64,000 nucleotides of DNA from Flavobacterium sp. (lineage in GTDB: Bacteria > Bacteroidota > Bacteroidia > Flavobacteriales > Flavobacteriaceae). Shown here piece by piece: positions 53,001 through 63,291 of the stretch. Below the pieces are notes generated by a model, which was not told the origin of the DNA, ran no database searches, and worked only from the letters and a program-made list of their open reading frames with translations. The stretch's first letter is position 1; each line of letters opens with the position of its first letter. Made by a program: the position numbers and the translations under genes. The stretch lies in assembly GCA_016714905.1 (NCBI GenBank), contig JADKBW010000010.1, positions 1-64,000 on the forward strand, in the 5' to 3' direction.

Positions 53001-54370
53001 ATGCTTGAATACCCAAACGGTGTAATGTAGGAGCACGATTCAGTAATACTGGATGTCCTTTGATTACATTTTCAAAAATATCCCAAACAACTGGTTCTTT
53101 TTTATCGATTATTTTCTTAGCCGATTTAACCGTTTTAACAATTCCTCTTTCGATTAATTTACGAATAACAAATGGTTTGTATAATTCAGCTGCCATATCT
53201 TTTGGAAGTCCACATTCGAATAATTTCAATTCTGGTCCAACAACAATTACCGAACGCGCTGAATAATCCACACGTTTTCCTAATAAGTTTTGACGGAAAC
53301 GACCTTGTTTCCCTTTCAAGGAATCAGAAAGCGATTTTAATGGACGATTCGATTCTGTTTTAACCGCAGAAGCCTTACGTGTGTTGTCGAACAAGGAATC
53401 TACTGATTCTTGCAACATACGTTTCTCGTTACGCAAGATAACTTCTGGAGCTTTAATCTCCATTAATCGTTTCAAACGGTTGTTACGGATGATTACTCTT
53501 CTGTACAAATCGTTCAAATCTGAAGTGGCAAAACGACCTCCATCAAGCGGCACTAACGGACGCAATTCTGGCGGAATAACTGGAACTACTTTCATAATCA
53601 TCCATTCAGGACGATTCTCTCTGTTTTCGTTAGACTCACGGAAAGATTCTACAACTTGTAGTCTTTTTAAAGCCTCTGTCTTACGTTGTTTTGAAGTTTC
53701 ATTGTTAGCACTATGTCTTAATTCGTATGACAAAGCATCTAAATCGATACGAGCCAATAAGTCCATAATACACTCTGCTCCCATTTTGGCAACAAATTTA
53801 TTTGGATCATGATCGTCAAGATATTGATTTTCTTGAGGAAGTGAATCTAAAATATTTAAATACTCTTCTTCTGTCAAGAAATCCAATCGAGAAATAGCTT
53901 CTCCATCAGGACCTTTTGCAATACCTGGCTGAATTACTACATATCTCTCATAGTAAATAATCATATCTAATTTCTTAGATGGCAATCCAAGAATGTATCC
54001 TATTTTGTTAGGAAGTGAACGGAAATACCAAATGTGAGCAATAGGCACCACCAAGATTGATGTGTCCTACTCTATCACGACGTACTTTTTTCTCCGTAAC
54101 TTCTACTCCACAACGGTCACAAATGATTCCTTTGTAACGGATTCTTTTGTATTTTCCACAAGCACATTCAAAGTCTTTTACTGGACCGAAAATACGTTCG
54201 CAGAAAAGACCATCACGTTCTGGTTTGTGGGTTCTATAATTGATAGTTTCTGGCTTCAAAACTTCTCCTCTTGACTCAGCCAAGATAGACTCTGGAGAAG
54301 CCAACCCTATTGAAATTTTATCAAATCTTTTTACAGGGTTTTTATCTTTATTATTTCTATTATTCATCAT
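50062..54370 (-). CDS. rpoC: DNA-directed RNA polymerase beta' subunit (one frameshift)
   Basis: About 1,435 residues after joining one frame change. The start at ATG 54370 gives MMNNRNNKDKNPVKRF, typical for the genus, and excludes an unlikely upstream extension. Seen: the zinc ribbon CACGKYKRIRYKGIICDRC, the rudder/lid region, the catalytic Mg-binding loop NADFDGDQMAVH, and the bridge/trigger-loop region [20 protein letters not shown]. It is the largest catalytic subunit of RNA polymerase. The break is near 54051: one extra C changes VGHINLVVPIAHIWYF into VGHINLGGAYCSHL and a stop. The gene must be functional, so this is almost certainly a sequence error. It lies about 110 bp after rpoB on the same transcript. 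Confidence 0.95.
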
Positions 54371-54478
54371 AGTCATACTATTGATTTTTATGAAATTGTA
54401 TTTTAAGTGTTCAGTGTTCAATTTTTAGTGTTCAGTTGTTGCTGATTTACTAACAACTGAACACTGATTACTTTATGT

Positions 54479-57400
54479 TTATTCTTCTAATCTGATGTCT
54501 AAACCAAGACCTTTCAATTCATGCATCAATACATTGAATGATTCTGGCAATCCTGGCTCTGGCATGGTTTCGCCTTTTACGATAGCTTCGTATGTTTTAG
54601 CTCTACCAATTACGTCATCTGACTTAACAGTTAAGATTTCTCTTAAGGTACTTGATGCTCCATACGCTTCAAGTGCCCAAACCTCCATCTCTCCAAAACG
54701 TTGACCTCCAAATTGAGCTTTACCACCCAATGGTTGTTGCGTAATCAACGAGTATGGCCCAATTGAACGTGCGTGCATCTTATCATCTACCATGTGTCCT
54801 AATTTCAACATGTAAATAACCCCCACAGTTGCTGGTTGATGGAAACGCTCTCCTGTTCCTCCATCATACAAATAGGTATGACCGAAACGTGGAATACCTG
54901 CCTCATCTGTCAATTCATTGATTTGATCTAAAGTAGCTCCGTCAAAAATTGGAGTAGCAAATTTTCTACCCAAGTTCATTCCAGCCCAACCTAAAACAGT
55001 TTCATAAATCTGACCGATGTTCATACGTGAAGGTACCCCAAGTGGGTTCAACACGATATCTACTGGAGTTCCGTCTTCAAGGAATGGCATATCTTCATGA
55101 CGAACGATACGAGCCACAATACCTTTGTTTCCGTGACGTCCTGCCATTTTATCACCCACTTTTAATTTACGTTTCTTAGCGATGTAAACTTTAGCTAGTT
55201 TTAAAATTCCTGCTGGTAATTCGTCTCCTACAGTGATGGTAAATTTCTCTCTACGTAATGCTCCTTGTAAATCGTTTAATTTGATTTTATAGTTGTGAAT
55301 TAAATCATTAACCATTTTATTGGTAGCATCATCTGCAACCCATTGACCTTTGCTTAAGTGAGCAAAATCTTCAACAGCATACAACATTTTTTGAGTGTAT
55401 TTTTTACCTTTTGGCAATACTTCTTCACCCAAATCATTCATCACACCTTGCGATGTTTTACCGTTTACGATCAAGAATAATTTCTCTACTAATTTGTCTT
55501 TTAATTCAACAAATTTCGTTTCAAACTCCATTTCTAAAGTGCCTAAAGCATCTTTATCTTGGGTACGCTTACGTTTATCTTTTACCGCTCTCGCGAATAA
55601 TTTTTTGTCTAAAACTACACCGTGTAATGAAGGAGAAGCTTTTAGTGAAGCATCTTTTACATCACCTGCTTTATCACCGAAAATAGCTCTTAACAGTTTC
55701 TCTTCTGGTGTAGGATCTGATTCTCCTTTTGGAGTAATTTTTCCGATTAGAATATCGCCAGGTTTTACTTCAGCACCAATTCTAATCATTCCGTTTTCAT
55801 CCAAATCTTTAGTAGCTTCTTCAGAAACGTTAGGAATATCATTCGTTAATTCTTCGTTACCCAATTTCGTGTCTCTTACTTCTAATGAGTAATCATCAAC
55901 GTGGATTGAGGTAAAGATATCATCGCGAACTACTTTTTCAGAAATCACAATCGCATCCTCGAAGTTATACCCTTTCCATGGCATGAAGGCTACTTTTAGG
56001 TTTCTACCTAAAGCTAGTTCTCCATTTTGAGTGGCATATCCTTCTGACAATACTTGACCAGGAACTACTCGATCTCCTTTTCTTACGATAGGCTTCAAGT
56101 TGATACTAGTACTTTGATTGGTTTTTCTGAATTTGATTAAATTATATGTTTTTTCATCTGCCTCAAAACTTACCATTCTTTCTTCTTCAGAACGATCATA
56201 TTTGATAGTGATAATATTTGCATCTACATACTCTACAACCCCATGTCCTTCTGCATTGATCAATACTCTTGAGTCAGAAGCTACTTGACGTTCTAGACCA
56301 GTTCCTACGATTGGTGCTTCAGGACGTAATAATGGTACAGCCTGACGCATCATGTTTGATCCCATCAACGCACGGTTCGCATCATCATGCTCCAAGAAAG
56401 GAATTAGTGAAGCTGAGATAGAAGCAATCTGGTTTGGAGCAACATCCGTAAAATGTACTACTGATGGATCAACAACAGGAAAATCTCCCTCTTGACGAGC
56501 AATTACATTCTCAGCTGTAATTTTACCATCATCATCCATTTCAATATTTGCTTGCGCAATCATTTTACCTTCTTCTTCTTCAGCACTTAAATAGTTGGCT
56601 CTGATTCTAAATCTACGGTACCATTTGTAACTTTACGATACGGTGTTTCGATGAATCCCATTCCATTAACTTTCGCGTAAACTCCAAGAGACGAAATCAA
56701 ACCAATGTTTGGTCCCTCAGGAGTTTCAATTGGACATAAACTTCCGTAGTGTGTATAGTGAACGTCACGCACCTCAAAACCAGCTCTTTCTCTTGAAAGT
56801 CCGCCTGGTCCTAGTGCTGATAATCTTCTTTTGTGCGTAATCTCAGCTAATGGATTCGTTTGATCCATAAACTGAGACAACTGATTGGTTCCGAAGAAAG
56901 AGTTGATTACCGATGACAATGTTTTCGCATTAATCAAATCGATTGGTGTAAACACCTCGTTATCTCTAACGTTCATTCTTTCGCGGATGGTTCTCGCCAT
57001 ACGTGCTAAACCAACGCCGAACTGTTGAGACAATTGCTCGCCTACAGTTCTAACACGACGGTTTGACAAGTGATCGATATCATCAATCTCTGCTTTAGAG
57101 TTGATCAATTCGATCAAGTATTTCACGATGGTGATGATATCTTCTTTGGTCAAGACTTGCTTTTCCATCGGGATATCCAGGTTCAATTTTTTGTTCATTC
57201 TATAACGACCTACTTCACCTAAGTTGTAACGTTGGTCAGAAAAGAACAATTTATCTATAATACCACGAGCAGTTTCTTCATCAGGCGGTTCTGCATTACG
57301 CAATTGTCTGTAGATATGCTCAACGGCTTCTTTTTCAGAATTGGTTGGATCTTTTTGAAAGGTATTGTGAATGATAGCATAATCAGTTTGATTATTGCTC

Positions 57401-58290
57401 TCTTTGTGCAACAAAATAGATTTAACATTAGACTCAATAATTTCTTCCACATTATCTTTATCTAAAATTGTATCTCTATCAAGGATAATTTCGTTACGTT
57501 CGATAGAAACTACCTCACCAGTATCCTCATCTACGAAATCCTCATGCCACGTATTTAAAACACGCGCAGCAAGTCTTCTACCGATATATTTTTTAAGTCC
57601 TGTTTTAGAAACTTTAATTTCCTCTGCAAGGTCGAAAATTTCAAGGATATCCTTATCTCTTTCGAATCCGATGGCACGGAATAAAGTCGTTACAGGTAAT
57701 TTTTTCTTTCTATCGATATACGCGTACATTACGCTATTGATATCGGTAGAAAATTCTATCCAAGACCCTTTGAAAGGAATTACTCTGGCAGAATATAATT
57801 TGGTTCCATTTGCATGGTAAGATTGACCAAAGAAAACTCCTGGACATCGATGCAATTCAGATACAACCACACGCTCAGAACCATTGATAACAAAAGTACC
57901 GCTTGGAGTCATATAAGGACTTGTACCAAGATAAACATCTTGAACAATAGTTTCAAAATCTTCGTGTTCTGGATCTGTACAATATAGTTTCAACCTAGCT
58001 TTTAAAGGCACGCTGTATGTTAAACCTCTTTCTATACACTCTTGTATGGTGTAACGTGGTGGATCTACAAAATAATCGAGGAATTCCAGTACAAAATTAT
58101 TTCTTGTATCTGTGATTGGAAAGTTTTCCATGAAGGTGTTATACAAGCCTTCGTTGCCTCTTTCATCAGATTTAGTTTCCAATTGGAAAAAATCTTTAAA
58201 TGATTTAACCTGAACGTCCAGAAAATCTGGATATTGAGGGATATTTTTAGTTGAGGCAAAATTCAATCTTTCAGTCTGATTTGTTATCAT
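54479..58290 (-). CDS. rpoB: DNA-directed RNA polymerase beta subunit (one frameshift)
   Basis: 1,270 residues after joining one frame change, the expected length for Flavobacterium. Start at ATG 58290 (MITNQTERLNF); the TTG one codon upstream is not needed. The RRDR cluster is present: FFGTNQLSQFMDQTNPLAEITHKRRLSALGPGG (positions D516, H526 and S531 conserved in E. coli numbering). Two pocket positions differ from the near-universal residues: VVVSELHRCPGVFF has Glu at Q148 and Cys at S152, and THYGSLCPIETPEG has Ser at R540. The break is at 56595: a missing base changes EPNYLSAEEEE to EPTI and a stop. Lies downstream of rplL with a hairpin in between. Confidence 0.95.
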
Positions 58291-58489
58291 CAATGGACAA
58301 AATTTTGATTAAAAAAAAGTAATTTTTGTGCTTCAGCACAGGATTTGATTCTACTTTTCCTTTTTTGATAATCAATACATCTTAAAAATAAACCAGGAAA
58401 ATCAGTTTGTTCTTGTCTTCGTATGGATTAAAAGCTTTTTGGGTATTTTTATAATAAGATTAAGAATATAATTTTATTATACGAAAAAT

Positions 58490-58527
58490 GGTTTAGGTCA
58501 TTGAGTGGTTAACTCAAGACCTAAACC
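58490..58527 (-). promoter_or_regulatory. Hairpin between rplL and rpoB (attenuator or processing site)
   Basis: GGTTTAGGTC pairs with GACCTAAACC and, after a one-base bulge, TTGAGT pairs with ACTCAA around a GGTTA loop: 16 base pairs 22 bp after the rplL stop. The following T run is weak. In E. coli the same gene boundary carries a partial terminator and RNase III site; a similar role here is inference. Confidence 0.6.
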
Positions 58528-58548
58528 TAGTTCTAAAACTGAGTTTTG

Positions 58549-58920
58549 TTATTTTAACTCAACTACAGCTCCAGCTTCTTCTAAAGATTTTTTAAGACCT
58601 TCAGCCTCATCTTTAGTTACACCTTCTTTGATGTTAGATGGAGCAGCATCTACTAAATCTTTAGCTTCTTTAAGACCTAAACCTGTTAATTCTTTAACAG
58701 CTTTTACTACTGCCAATTTAGAAGCACCTGCATCTTTTAATACTACTGTGAATTCTGTTTGCTCTTCAGCAGCAGCTTCACCAGCACCACCACCAGAAAC
58801 TACAACTGCAGCTGCAGCTGGTTCGATACCGTATTCATCTTTTAAAATTGTAGCTAATTCATTAACTTCTTTAACTGTTAAGTTAACTAATTGTTCTGCG
58901 AATTGTTTCAAATCTGCCAT
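58549..58920 (-). CDS. rplL: 50S ribosomal protein L7/L12
   Basis: 123 residues, normal for the family. The N-terminal dimerisation part MADLKQFAEQLVNLTVKEV is followed by an Ala-rich hinge (AAAAVVVSGGGAGEAAAEEQ) and the C-terminal domain with VVLKDAGASKLAVVKAVKEL and LKEAKDLVDAAP, which recruits translation factors. It forms the flexible stalk of the large subunit with L10. Follows rplJ in the standard order. Confidence 0.98.
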   Translation of the reverse strand: MADLKQFAEQLVNLTVKEVNELATILKDEYGIEPAAAAVVVSGGGAGEAAAEEQTEFTVVLKDAGASKLAVVKAVKELTGLGLKEAKDLVDAAPSNIKEGVTKDEAEGLKKSLEEAGAVVELK

Positions 58921-59010
58921 TTTTTCTATCGTTTTTAAATAGTTTGTAAAATATAATTTATTAATGTGCGCGTTTTAATGTTATCAATCCAATTATTGTT
59001 GTTAACAACC

Positions 59011-59493
59011 TCATTTTCCACGACTTGTTTTAAGAGCTGCAATAACTCTTTGAGCAGGAGATTGTAATAATCCAATGATTTCTCCAATTACCTCTTCTTT
59101 AGATTTAAGCGAAGCTAGTGAATCTAATAAGTTGTCTCCGATGTAAATTTCTGAATTGATATATGCACCTTTAAAAACTGGCTTGTCTGATTTCTTACGA
59201 AATTCTTTGATAATTTTTCCAGGAGCATTAGCTGTATCAGAAATAAATATAGCTGTGTTACCTTTCAATACTGATGGTAAATCTCCATAATCATTATCAG
59301 AAGTTTCCATAGCTTTAGCAAGCAAAGTGTTTTTAACAACTTCTAATTTCATTCCAGCTTTAAAACAAGCTCTACGTAAATTAGAAGTAGTTTCTGCATT
59401 TAATCCAGAAATGTCTGCTAAATAAACAATATTTGAACTTGCTAACTGTGCAGCTAAACCTTCAATTGCGATTGATTTTTCTTCTCTAGTCAT
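59011..59493 (-). CDS. rplJ: 50S ribosomal protein L10
   Basis: 160 residues: MTREEKSIAIEGLAAQLASS opens the globular rRNA-binding domain, and LQSPAQRVIAALK is the C-terminal L12-binding helix. L10 anchors L7/L12 dimers at the stalk base. The terminal sequence KTSRGK is a little shorter than I would expect. One extra or missing base in the AAAA run near 59023 would change it, but I see no conserved continuation, so I keep the annotated stop. Confidence 0.95.
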   Translation of the reverse strand: MTREEKSIAIEGLAAQLASSNIVYLADISGLNAETTSNLRRACFKAGMKLEVVKNTLLAKAMETSDNDYGDLPSVLKGNTAIFISDTANAPGKIIKEFRKKSDKPVFKGAYINSEIYIGDNLLDSLASLKSKEEVIGEIIGLLQSPAQRVIAALKTSRGK

Positions 59494-59514
59494 ACTAAAA
59501 ATTTTTAACTACAA

Positions 59515-60203
59515 TTATACTGCTTTTGGATCCAATGCAATAGCAGGACTCATTGTGCTCGTTAAGTGAATACTTTTAATGTATGTCCCTTTAGCTGCAG
59601 TAGGTTTAAGTTTGATTAATGTTTGAATAATTTCGTGAGCGTTATCTACAATTTTGTCAGCTTCAAAAGAAATTCTTCCGATACCAGCATGAACAATACC
59701 TGTTTTATCTACTTTAAAGTCGATTTTACCCGCTTTTACTTCAGAACAGCTTTAGCAACATCCATAGTAACTGTACCTGTTTTAGGGTTTGGCATTAAAC
59801 CTCTAGGTCCTAAAATACGTCCTAATGGCCCTAATTTACCCATAACAGCTGGCATAGTGATGATTACATCAACATCGGTCCAACCGTCTTTAATTTTTTG
59901 AAGATAATCATCTAAACCTACGTGGTCTGCACCAGCAGCTTTAGCTTCAGCTTCTTTATCAGGAGTAACAAGAGCCAAAACTCTTACATCTTTACCAGTT
60001 CCGTGAGGTAATGTTACAACTCCTCTTACCATTTGATTTGCTTTTCTTGGATCAACTCCCAAACGAACAGCAATATCTACTGACTCATCAAATTTTGCAG
60101 AAGCAACAACTTTGATTAATGCTGAAGCATCTTTCAAGGTATATAGTTTGTTCTTCTCGATTTTTGAAGCAGCTTCTTTTTGTTTTTTTGTCAATTTTGC
60201 CAT
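59515..60203 (-). CDS. rplA: 50S ribosomal protein L1 (one frameshift)
   Basis: About 229 residues after joining one frame change. MAKLTKKQKEAASKIEKNKL begins the protein, and the conserved MPNPKTGTVTMDVAKAV motif lies near residue 140. The break is near 59745: one base is missing in GTTTCT, which turns ...AKAVSEVKAGKIDFKVDKTG into AKAVLK and a stop. The rest, IVHAGIGRISFEADKIVDNA up to MSPAIALDPKAV, is intact in the neighbouring frame. L1 binds 23S rRNA at the E-site stalk and can autoregulate its operon. Confidence 0.95.
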
Positions 60204-60212
60204 TTCTATCTC

Positions 60213-60653
60213 TTATTTTAATGGAGAATCTCCTGTTACAGTTATACCCATAGATCTAGCTGTTCCAGCGATCATACTCATAGCAGACTCAATTGTGAAT
60301 GCATTTAAATCGACCATTTTATCATCAGCGATTGCTTTGATTTGGTCCCAAGTAACTGATGCTACTTTTTTTCTGTTTGGTTCACCTGAACCGGACTTTA
60401 GCTTTGCAGCGTCCAATAACTGAACGGCAGCAGGAGGAGTTTTCACGACAAAATCGAATGATTTGTCTTTATACACTGTAATTTGCACTGGACAAACTTT
60501 ACCGGCTTTATCTTGGGTTCTAGCATTAAATTGCTTACAGAATTCCATGATGTTAACACCAGCAGCTCCTAGAGCAGGTCCAACCGGTGGCGATGGATTC
60601 GCAGCACCTCCCTTAACTTGTAGTTTAACTACTTTACTAATCTCTTTAGCCAT
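60213..60653 (-). CDS. rplK: 50S ribosomal protein L11
   Basis: 146 residues, intact. MAKEISKVVKLQVKGGAANP SPPVGPALGAAGVNIMEFCK is the L11 N-terminal domain; TPPAAVQLLDAAKLKSGSGE and the C-terminal RNA-binding part follow. L11 forms the GTPase-associated centre with 23S rRNA. It lies 9 bp before rplA and about 60 bp after nusG. Confidence 0.98.
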   Translation of the reverse strand: MAKEISKVVKLQVKGGAANPSPPVGPALGAAGVNIMEFCKQFNARTQDKAGKVCPVQITVYKDKSFDFVVKTPPAAVQLLDAAKLKSGSGEPNRKKVASVTWDQIKAIADDKMVDLNAFTIESAMSMIAGTARSMGITVTGDSPLK

Positions 60654-60719
60654 TTTTTAAAAATTTAACACATCAACATTGGAAGCGAAAGATGTGGTTT
60701 ATTATTAGTGTAACAAAAA

Positions 60720-61270
60720 TTATACTTTTTCAACTTGCATAAAACTCAATTCTAAAGGTGTTTTTCTTCCGAAAATTTTCACCATAACCTCAAGTTTACG
60801 CTTTTCTTCATTAATTTTTTCAACCGTTCCGTTGAAACCATTGAAAGGACCATCAATTACTTTGATGGTTTCACCTACATTGAAAGGAATTGCATGTGTA
60901 TCTGTTTTGACAGCTAACTCATCTACTTTACCTAACATTCTATTGACTTCAGACATTCTCAAAGGCACAGGATCTCCTCCTTTTACTTCGCCTAGAAAAC
61001 CAATCACACTAGTGATAGATTTAATAATGTGCGGAATTTCTCCTGCTAAGTTAGCCTCGATCATAACATAACCAGGAAAGTAAACTTTATCTTTGGTGAT
61101 TTTTTTTCCATCACGAACCTGAACAACTTTTCAGTAGGAACAAGAACTTGAGAAATATAATCAGCCATCCCCAATCTGTTGATTTCAGTCTCAATATAAG
61201 CTTTAACCTTATTCTCTTGACCACTTACCGCCCTAACAACGTACCATTTTTTTACATTAGTTTCTGTCAT
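60720..61270 (-). CDS. nusG: Transcription termination/antitermination protein NusG (one frameshift)
   Basis: About 183 residues. MTETNVKKWYVVRAVSGQEN is the NGN domain start; IKVIDGPFNGFNGTVEKINEEK is the KOW domain near the end. The break is at 61128-61131, where four T (plus strand) should be five. With five the frame reads VPTEKVVQVRDGKKITKDKVYFPGY and joins MIEANLAGEIPHI without interruption. NusG couples RNA polymerase to Rho or to the ribosome. It is encoded after secE as usual. Confidence 0.95.
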
Positions 61271-61281
61271 TCACAATAAAA

Positions 61282-61476
61282 TTAAGCTTTTAACCAGCTA
61301 AAGAAACCAGCTATGGATTTTGCGAATAATTCATCAACACCCCAAGTTGCCAAAGCAAAAAGAACAGAAAAAACAGCAACTACTATAGTAAGTCTTTGTA
61401 CTTCTGCCCATTCCGGCCAAGTAGTGTTTGTTTTTAATTCTTCAAACGCTTCTGATATATAATTTAAAACTTTCAT
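61282..61476 (-). CDS. secE: Preprotein translocase subunit SecE
   Basis: 64 residues from the ATG at 61476 (MKVLNYISEAFEELKTNTTW). The upstream extension seen in the open frame would run into tRNA-Trp and is rejected. The SecE signature TWPEWAEVQRLTIVV is followed by one TM helix. SecE is the clamp of the SecYEG channel. It lies between tRNA-Trp and nusG, the standard place. Confidence 0.96.
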   Translation of the reverse strand: MKVLNYISEAFEELKTNTTWPEWAEVQRLTIVVAVFSVLFALATWGVDELFAKSIAGFFSWLKA

Positions 61477-61494
61477 TATCATTATGTTTTTTTG

Positions 61495-61565
61495 CACGGG
61501 CGGAGGGATTCGAACTCCCATCAACGGTTTTGGAGACCGCTATTCTACCCTTGAACTACGCCCGT
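61495..61565 (-). tRNA. tRNA-Trp (CCA)
   Basis: A 71-nt cloverleaf: acceptor stem ACGGGCG / CGCCCGT, discriminator G, anticodon loop CTCCAAA. No encoded CCA end. Lies between tuf and secE, as in other bacteria. Confidence 0.97.
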
Positions 61566-61622
61566 TCGTGTTAAAAGCCAGTGTTGTTAAAATCGCACTG
61601 GCTTTATTATTATGTTTATTAC

Positions 61623-62810
61623 TTATTCAACAATTTCAGTAACCTGACCAGCACCAACTGTTCTACCACCTTCACGGATAGCGAAACGTAATCCTACGCT
61701 CATTGCAATTGGGCTTAACAAAGCTACATCGATAGTTAAGTTATCACCTGGCATTACCATCTCTACACCTGCTGGTAAAGAAATAACTCCTGTTACGTCA
61801 GTTGTACGTACGTAGAACTGTGGACGGTAGTTATTGTGGAATGGCGTGTGACGACCACCTTCTTCTTTTTTCAAGATATAAACCTCAGCTTTGAATTTAG
61901 CGTGTGGTTTTACTGAACCTGGCTTAATAATAACCATACCTCTTTTGATATCAGCTTTGTCGATACCTCTTAATAATAAACCTACGTTATCTCCAGCTTC
62001 ACCTCTATCAAGGATTTTACGGAACATTTCAACTCCAGTAATTGTAGAAGTCAATTTTTCAGCTCCCATACCAATGATTTCAACAGCATCTCCAGTGTTA
62101 GCAATACCAGTTTCGATACGACCTGTAGCAACAGTTCCACGACCTGTAATTGTAAATACGTCCTCAACTGGCATCAAGAATGGTTTTGCAACGTCACGCA
62201 CTGGCTCTTCAATCCAAGCATCAACAGCTTCCATCAATTCAATAATTTTTGGAACCCAAGCAGGATCGTTGTTTAATCCACCTAAAGCAGAACCTTGAAT
62301 TACTGGACCATTATCTCCATCATATTCGTAGAAAGACAATAAATCTCTGATTTCCATTTCAACCAACTCTAATAACTCAGCATCATCAACCATATCCACT
62401 TTGTTCATGAATACTACCATTCTTGGAATACCTACTTGACGACCTAAAAGGATGTGCTCACGAGTTTGTGGCATTGGTCCATCAGTAGCAGCAACAACTA
62501 AGATAGCACCATCCATTTGAGCAGCACCAGTAACCATGTTCTTTACGTAATCCGCGTGACCTGGACAGTCAACGTGTGCGTAGTGACGGTTAGCAGTTTC
62601 ATACTCAACGTGAGATGTATTAATAGTAATACCTCTTTCTTTTTCTTCTGGAGCGTTATCAATTTGATCAAATGATTTTGCTTGACAGTAACCTGCATCA
62701 GATAATACTTTTGTGATTGCAGCAGTTAAAGTAGTTTTTCCATGATCTACGTGTCCAATTGTACCTATATTTAAGTGCGGTTTGGAACGATTAAAATTTT
62801 CTTTTGCCAT
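61623..62810 (-). CDS. tuf: Elongation factor Tu
   Basis: 395 residues, intact. G1 GHVDHGKTTLTAA, G3 DCPGHADYVKNM and G4 NKVDMVDD are present, and the C-terminus ends VGAGQVTEIVE. It delivers aminoacyl-tRNA to the ribosome as a GTP complex. The gene is flanked by tRNA-Thr(GGT) and tRNA-Trp on the same strand, so it is probably co-transcribed with the tRNA cluster. Confidence 0.98.
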   Translation of the reverse strand: MAKENFNRSKPHLNIGTIGHVDHGKTTLTAAITKVLSDAGYCQAKSFDQIDNAPEEKERGITINTSHVEYETANRHYAHVDCPGHADYVKNMVTGAAQMDGAILVVAATDGPMPQTREHILLGRQVGIPRMVVFMNKVDMVDDAELLELVEMEIRDLLSFYEYDGDNGPVIQGSALGGLNNDPAWVPKIIELMEAVDAWIEEPVRDVAKPFLMPVEDVFTITGRGTVATGRIETGIANTGDAVEIIGMGAEKLTSTITGVEMFRKILDRGEAGDNVGLLLRGIDKADIKRGMVIIKPGSVKPHAKFKAEVYILKKEEGGRHTPFHNNYRPQFYVRTTDVTGVISLPAGVEMVMPGDNLTIDVALLSPIAMSVGLRFAIREGGRTVGAGQVTEIVE

Positions 62811-62868
62811 TTTGCTTAATTTTTAATCTTAGTTATATATTTATTAGTGTTCAAATTTTACAATTTTG

Positions 62869-62940
62869 AGCCAACTACGGGAATTGAACCCGTGACCTCT
62901 TCCTTACCAAGGAAGCACTCTACCCCTGAGCTAAGTCGGC
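62869..62940 (-). tRNA. tRNA-Thr (GGT)
   Basis: 72 nt; acceptor GCCGACT / AGTTGGC, discriminator T, anticodon loop TTGGTAA. Directly precedes tuf. Confidence 0.97.
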
Positions 62941-63018
62941 AGTTTGATTTGTTTAAATTTTCAAGCCCGACTAAATTTTAAACTTTTTACGAAAGTAAAC
63001 TTTAAACTTAAAATTTTG

Positions 63019-63099
63019 TGGGGAGAGCAGGATTCGAACCTGCGAAGTTCACACAGCAGATTTACAGTCTGCCCTCGTTGGCCGCTTGAGTATCTCCCC
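63019..63099 (-). tRNA. tRNA-Tyr (GTA)
   Basis: 81 nt with a long variable arm; acceptor GGGGAGA / TCTCCCC, discriminator A, anticodon loop CTGTAAA. Confidence 0.97.
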
Positions 63100-63125
63100 A
63101 ACTTTTTCTATTTATAGCAAAAAAG

Positions 63126-63199
63126 AGCCGATAGAGGGACTCGAACCCACGACCTGCTGATTACAAATCAGCTGCTCTAGCCAGCTGAGCTACATCGGC
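63126..63199 (-). tRNA. tRNA-Thr (TGT)
   Basis: 74 nt; acceptor GCCGATG / TATCGGC (with one G-T pair), discriminator T, anticodon loop TTTGTAA. First tRNA of the cluster. Confidence 0.97.
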
Positions 63200-63210
63200 T
63201 TATATAATAA

Positions 63211-63236
63211 AAAAAGTCCGCTATTTCTAACGGACT
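63211..63236 (-). terminator. Terminator-like hairpin between hpf and the tRNA cluster
   Basis: AGTCCG / CGGACT stem with a 10-nt loop region and a run of seven T on the minus strand. It may end the hpf transcript, but it starts 2 bp after the promoter box at 63238, so it could also act as a leader element of the tRNA-tuf transcript. Confidence 0.75.
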
Positions 63237-63237
63237 G

Positions 63238-63268
63238 CAAATGTATATCATTTTGTTTTTTAATCAAA
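63238..63268 (-). promoter_or_regulatory. Promoter TTTG-N19-TACATTTG upstream of the tRNA/tuf cluster
   Basis: On the minus strand TTTG (63265-63268) and TACATTTG (63238-63245) are separated by 19 bp, an ideal Bacteroidota promoter. Transcription would begin at or inside the hairpin at 63211-63236. Confidence 0.6.
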
Positions 63269-63291
63269 ACATTTTTACGAAAAAATTTTGA

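Noticed and set aside
54008..61270. Programmed frameshifting or real gene splitting of rpoC, rpoB, rplA and nusG
   Set aside because: No slippery motif plus pseudoknot is seen, all breaks are simple homopolymer length changes, and similar breaks occur in unrelated genes across the window.
61477..61524. N-terminal extension of SecE
   Set aside because: It overlaps tRNA-Trp; the ATG at 61476 gives the family-typical start.
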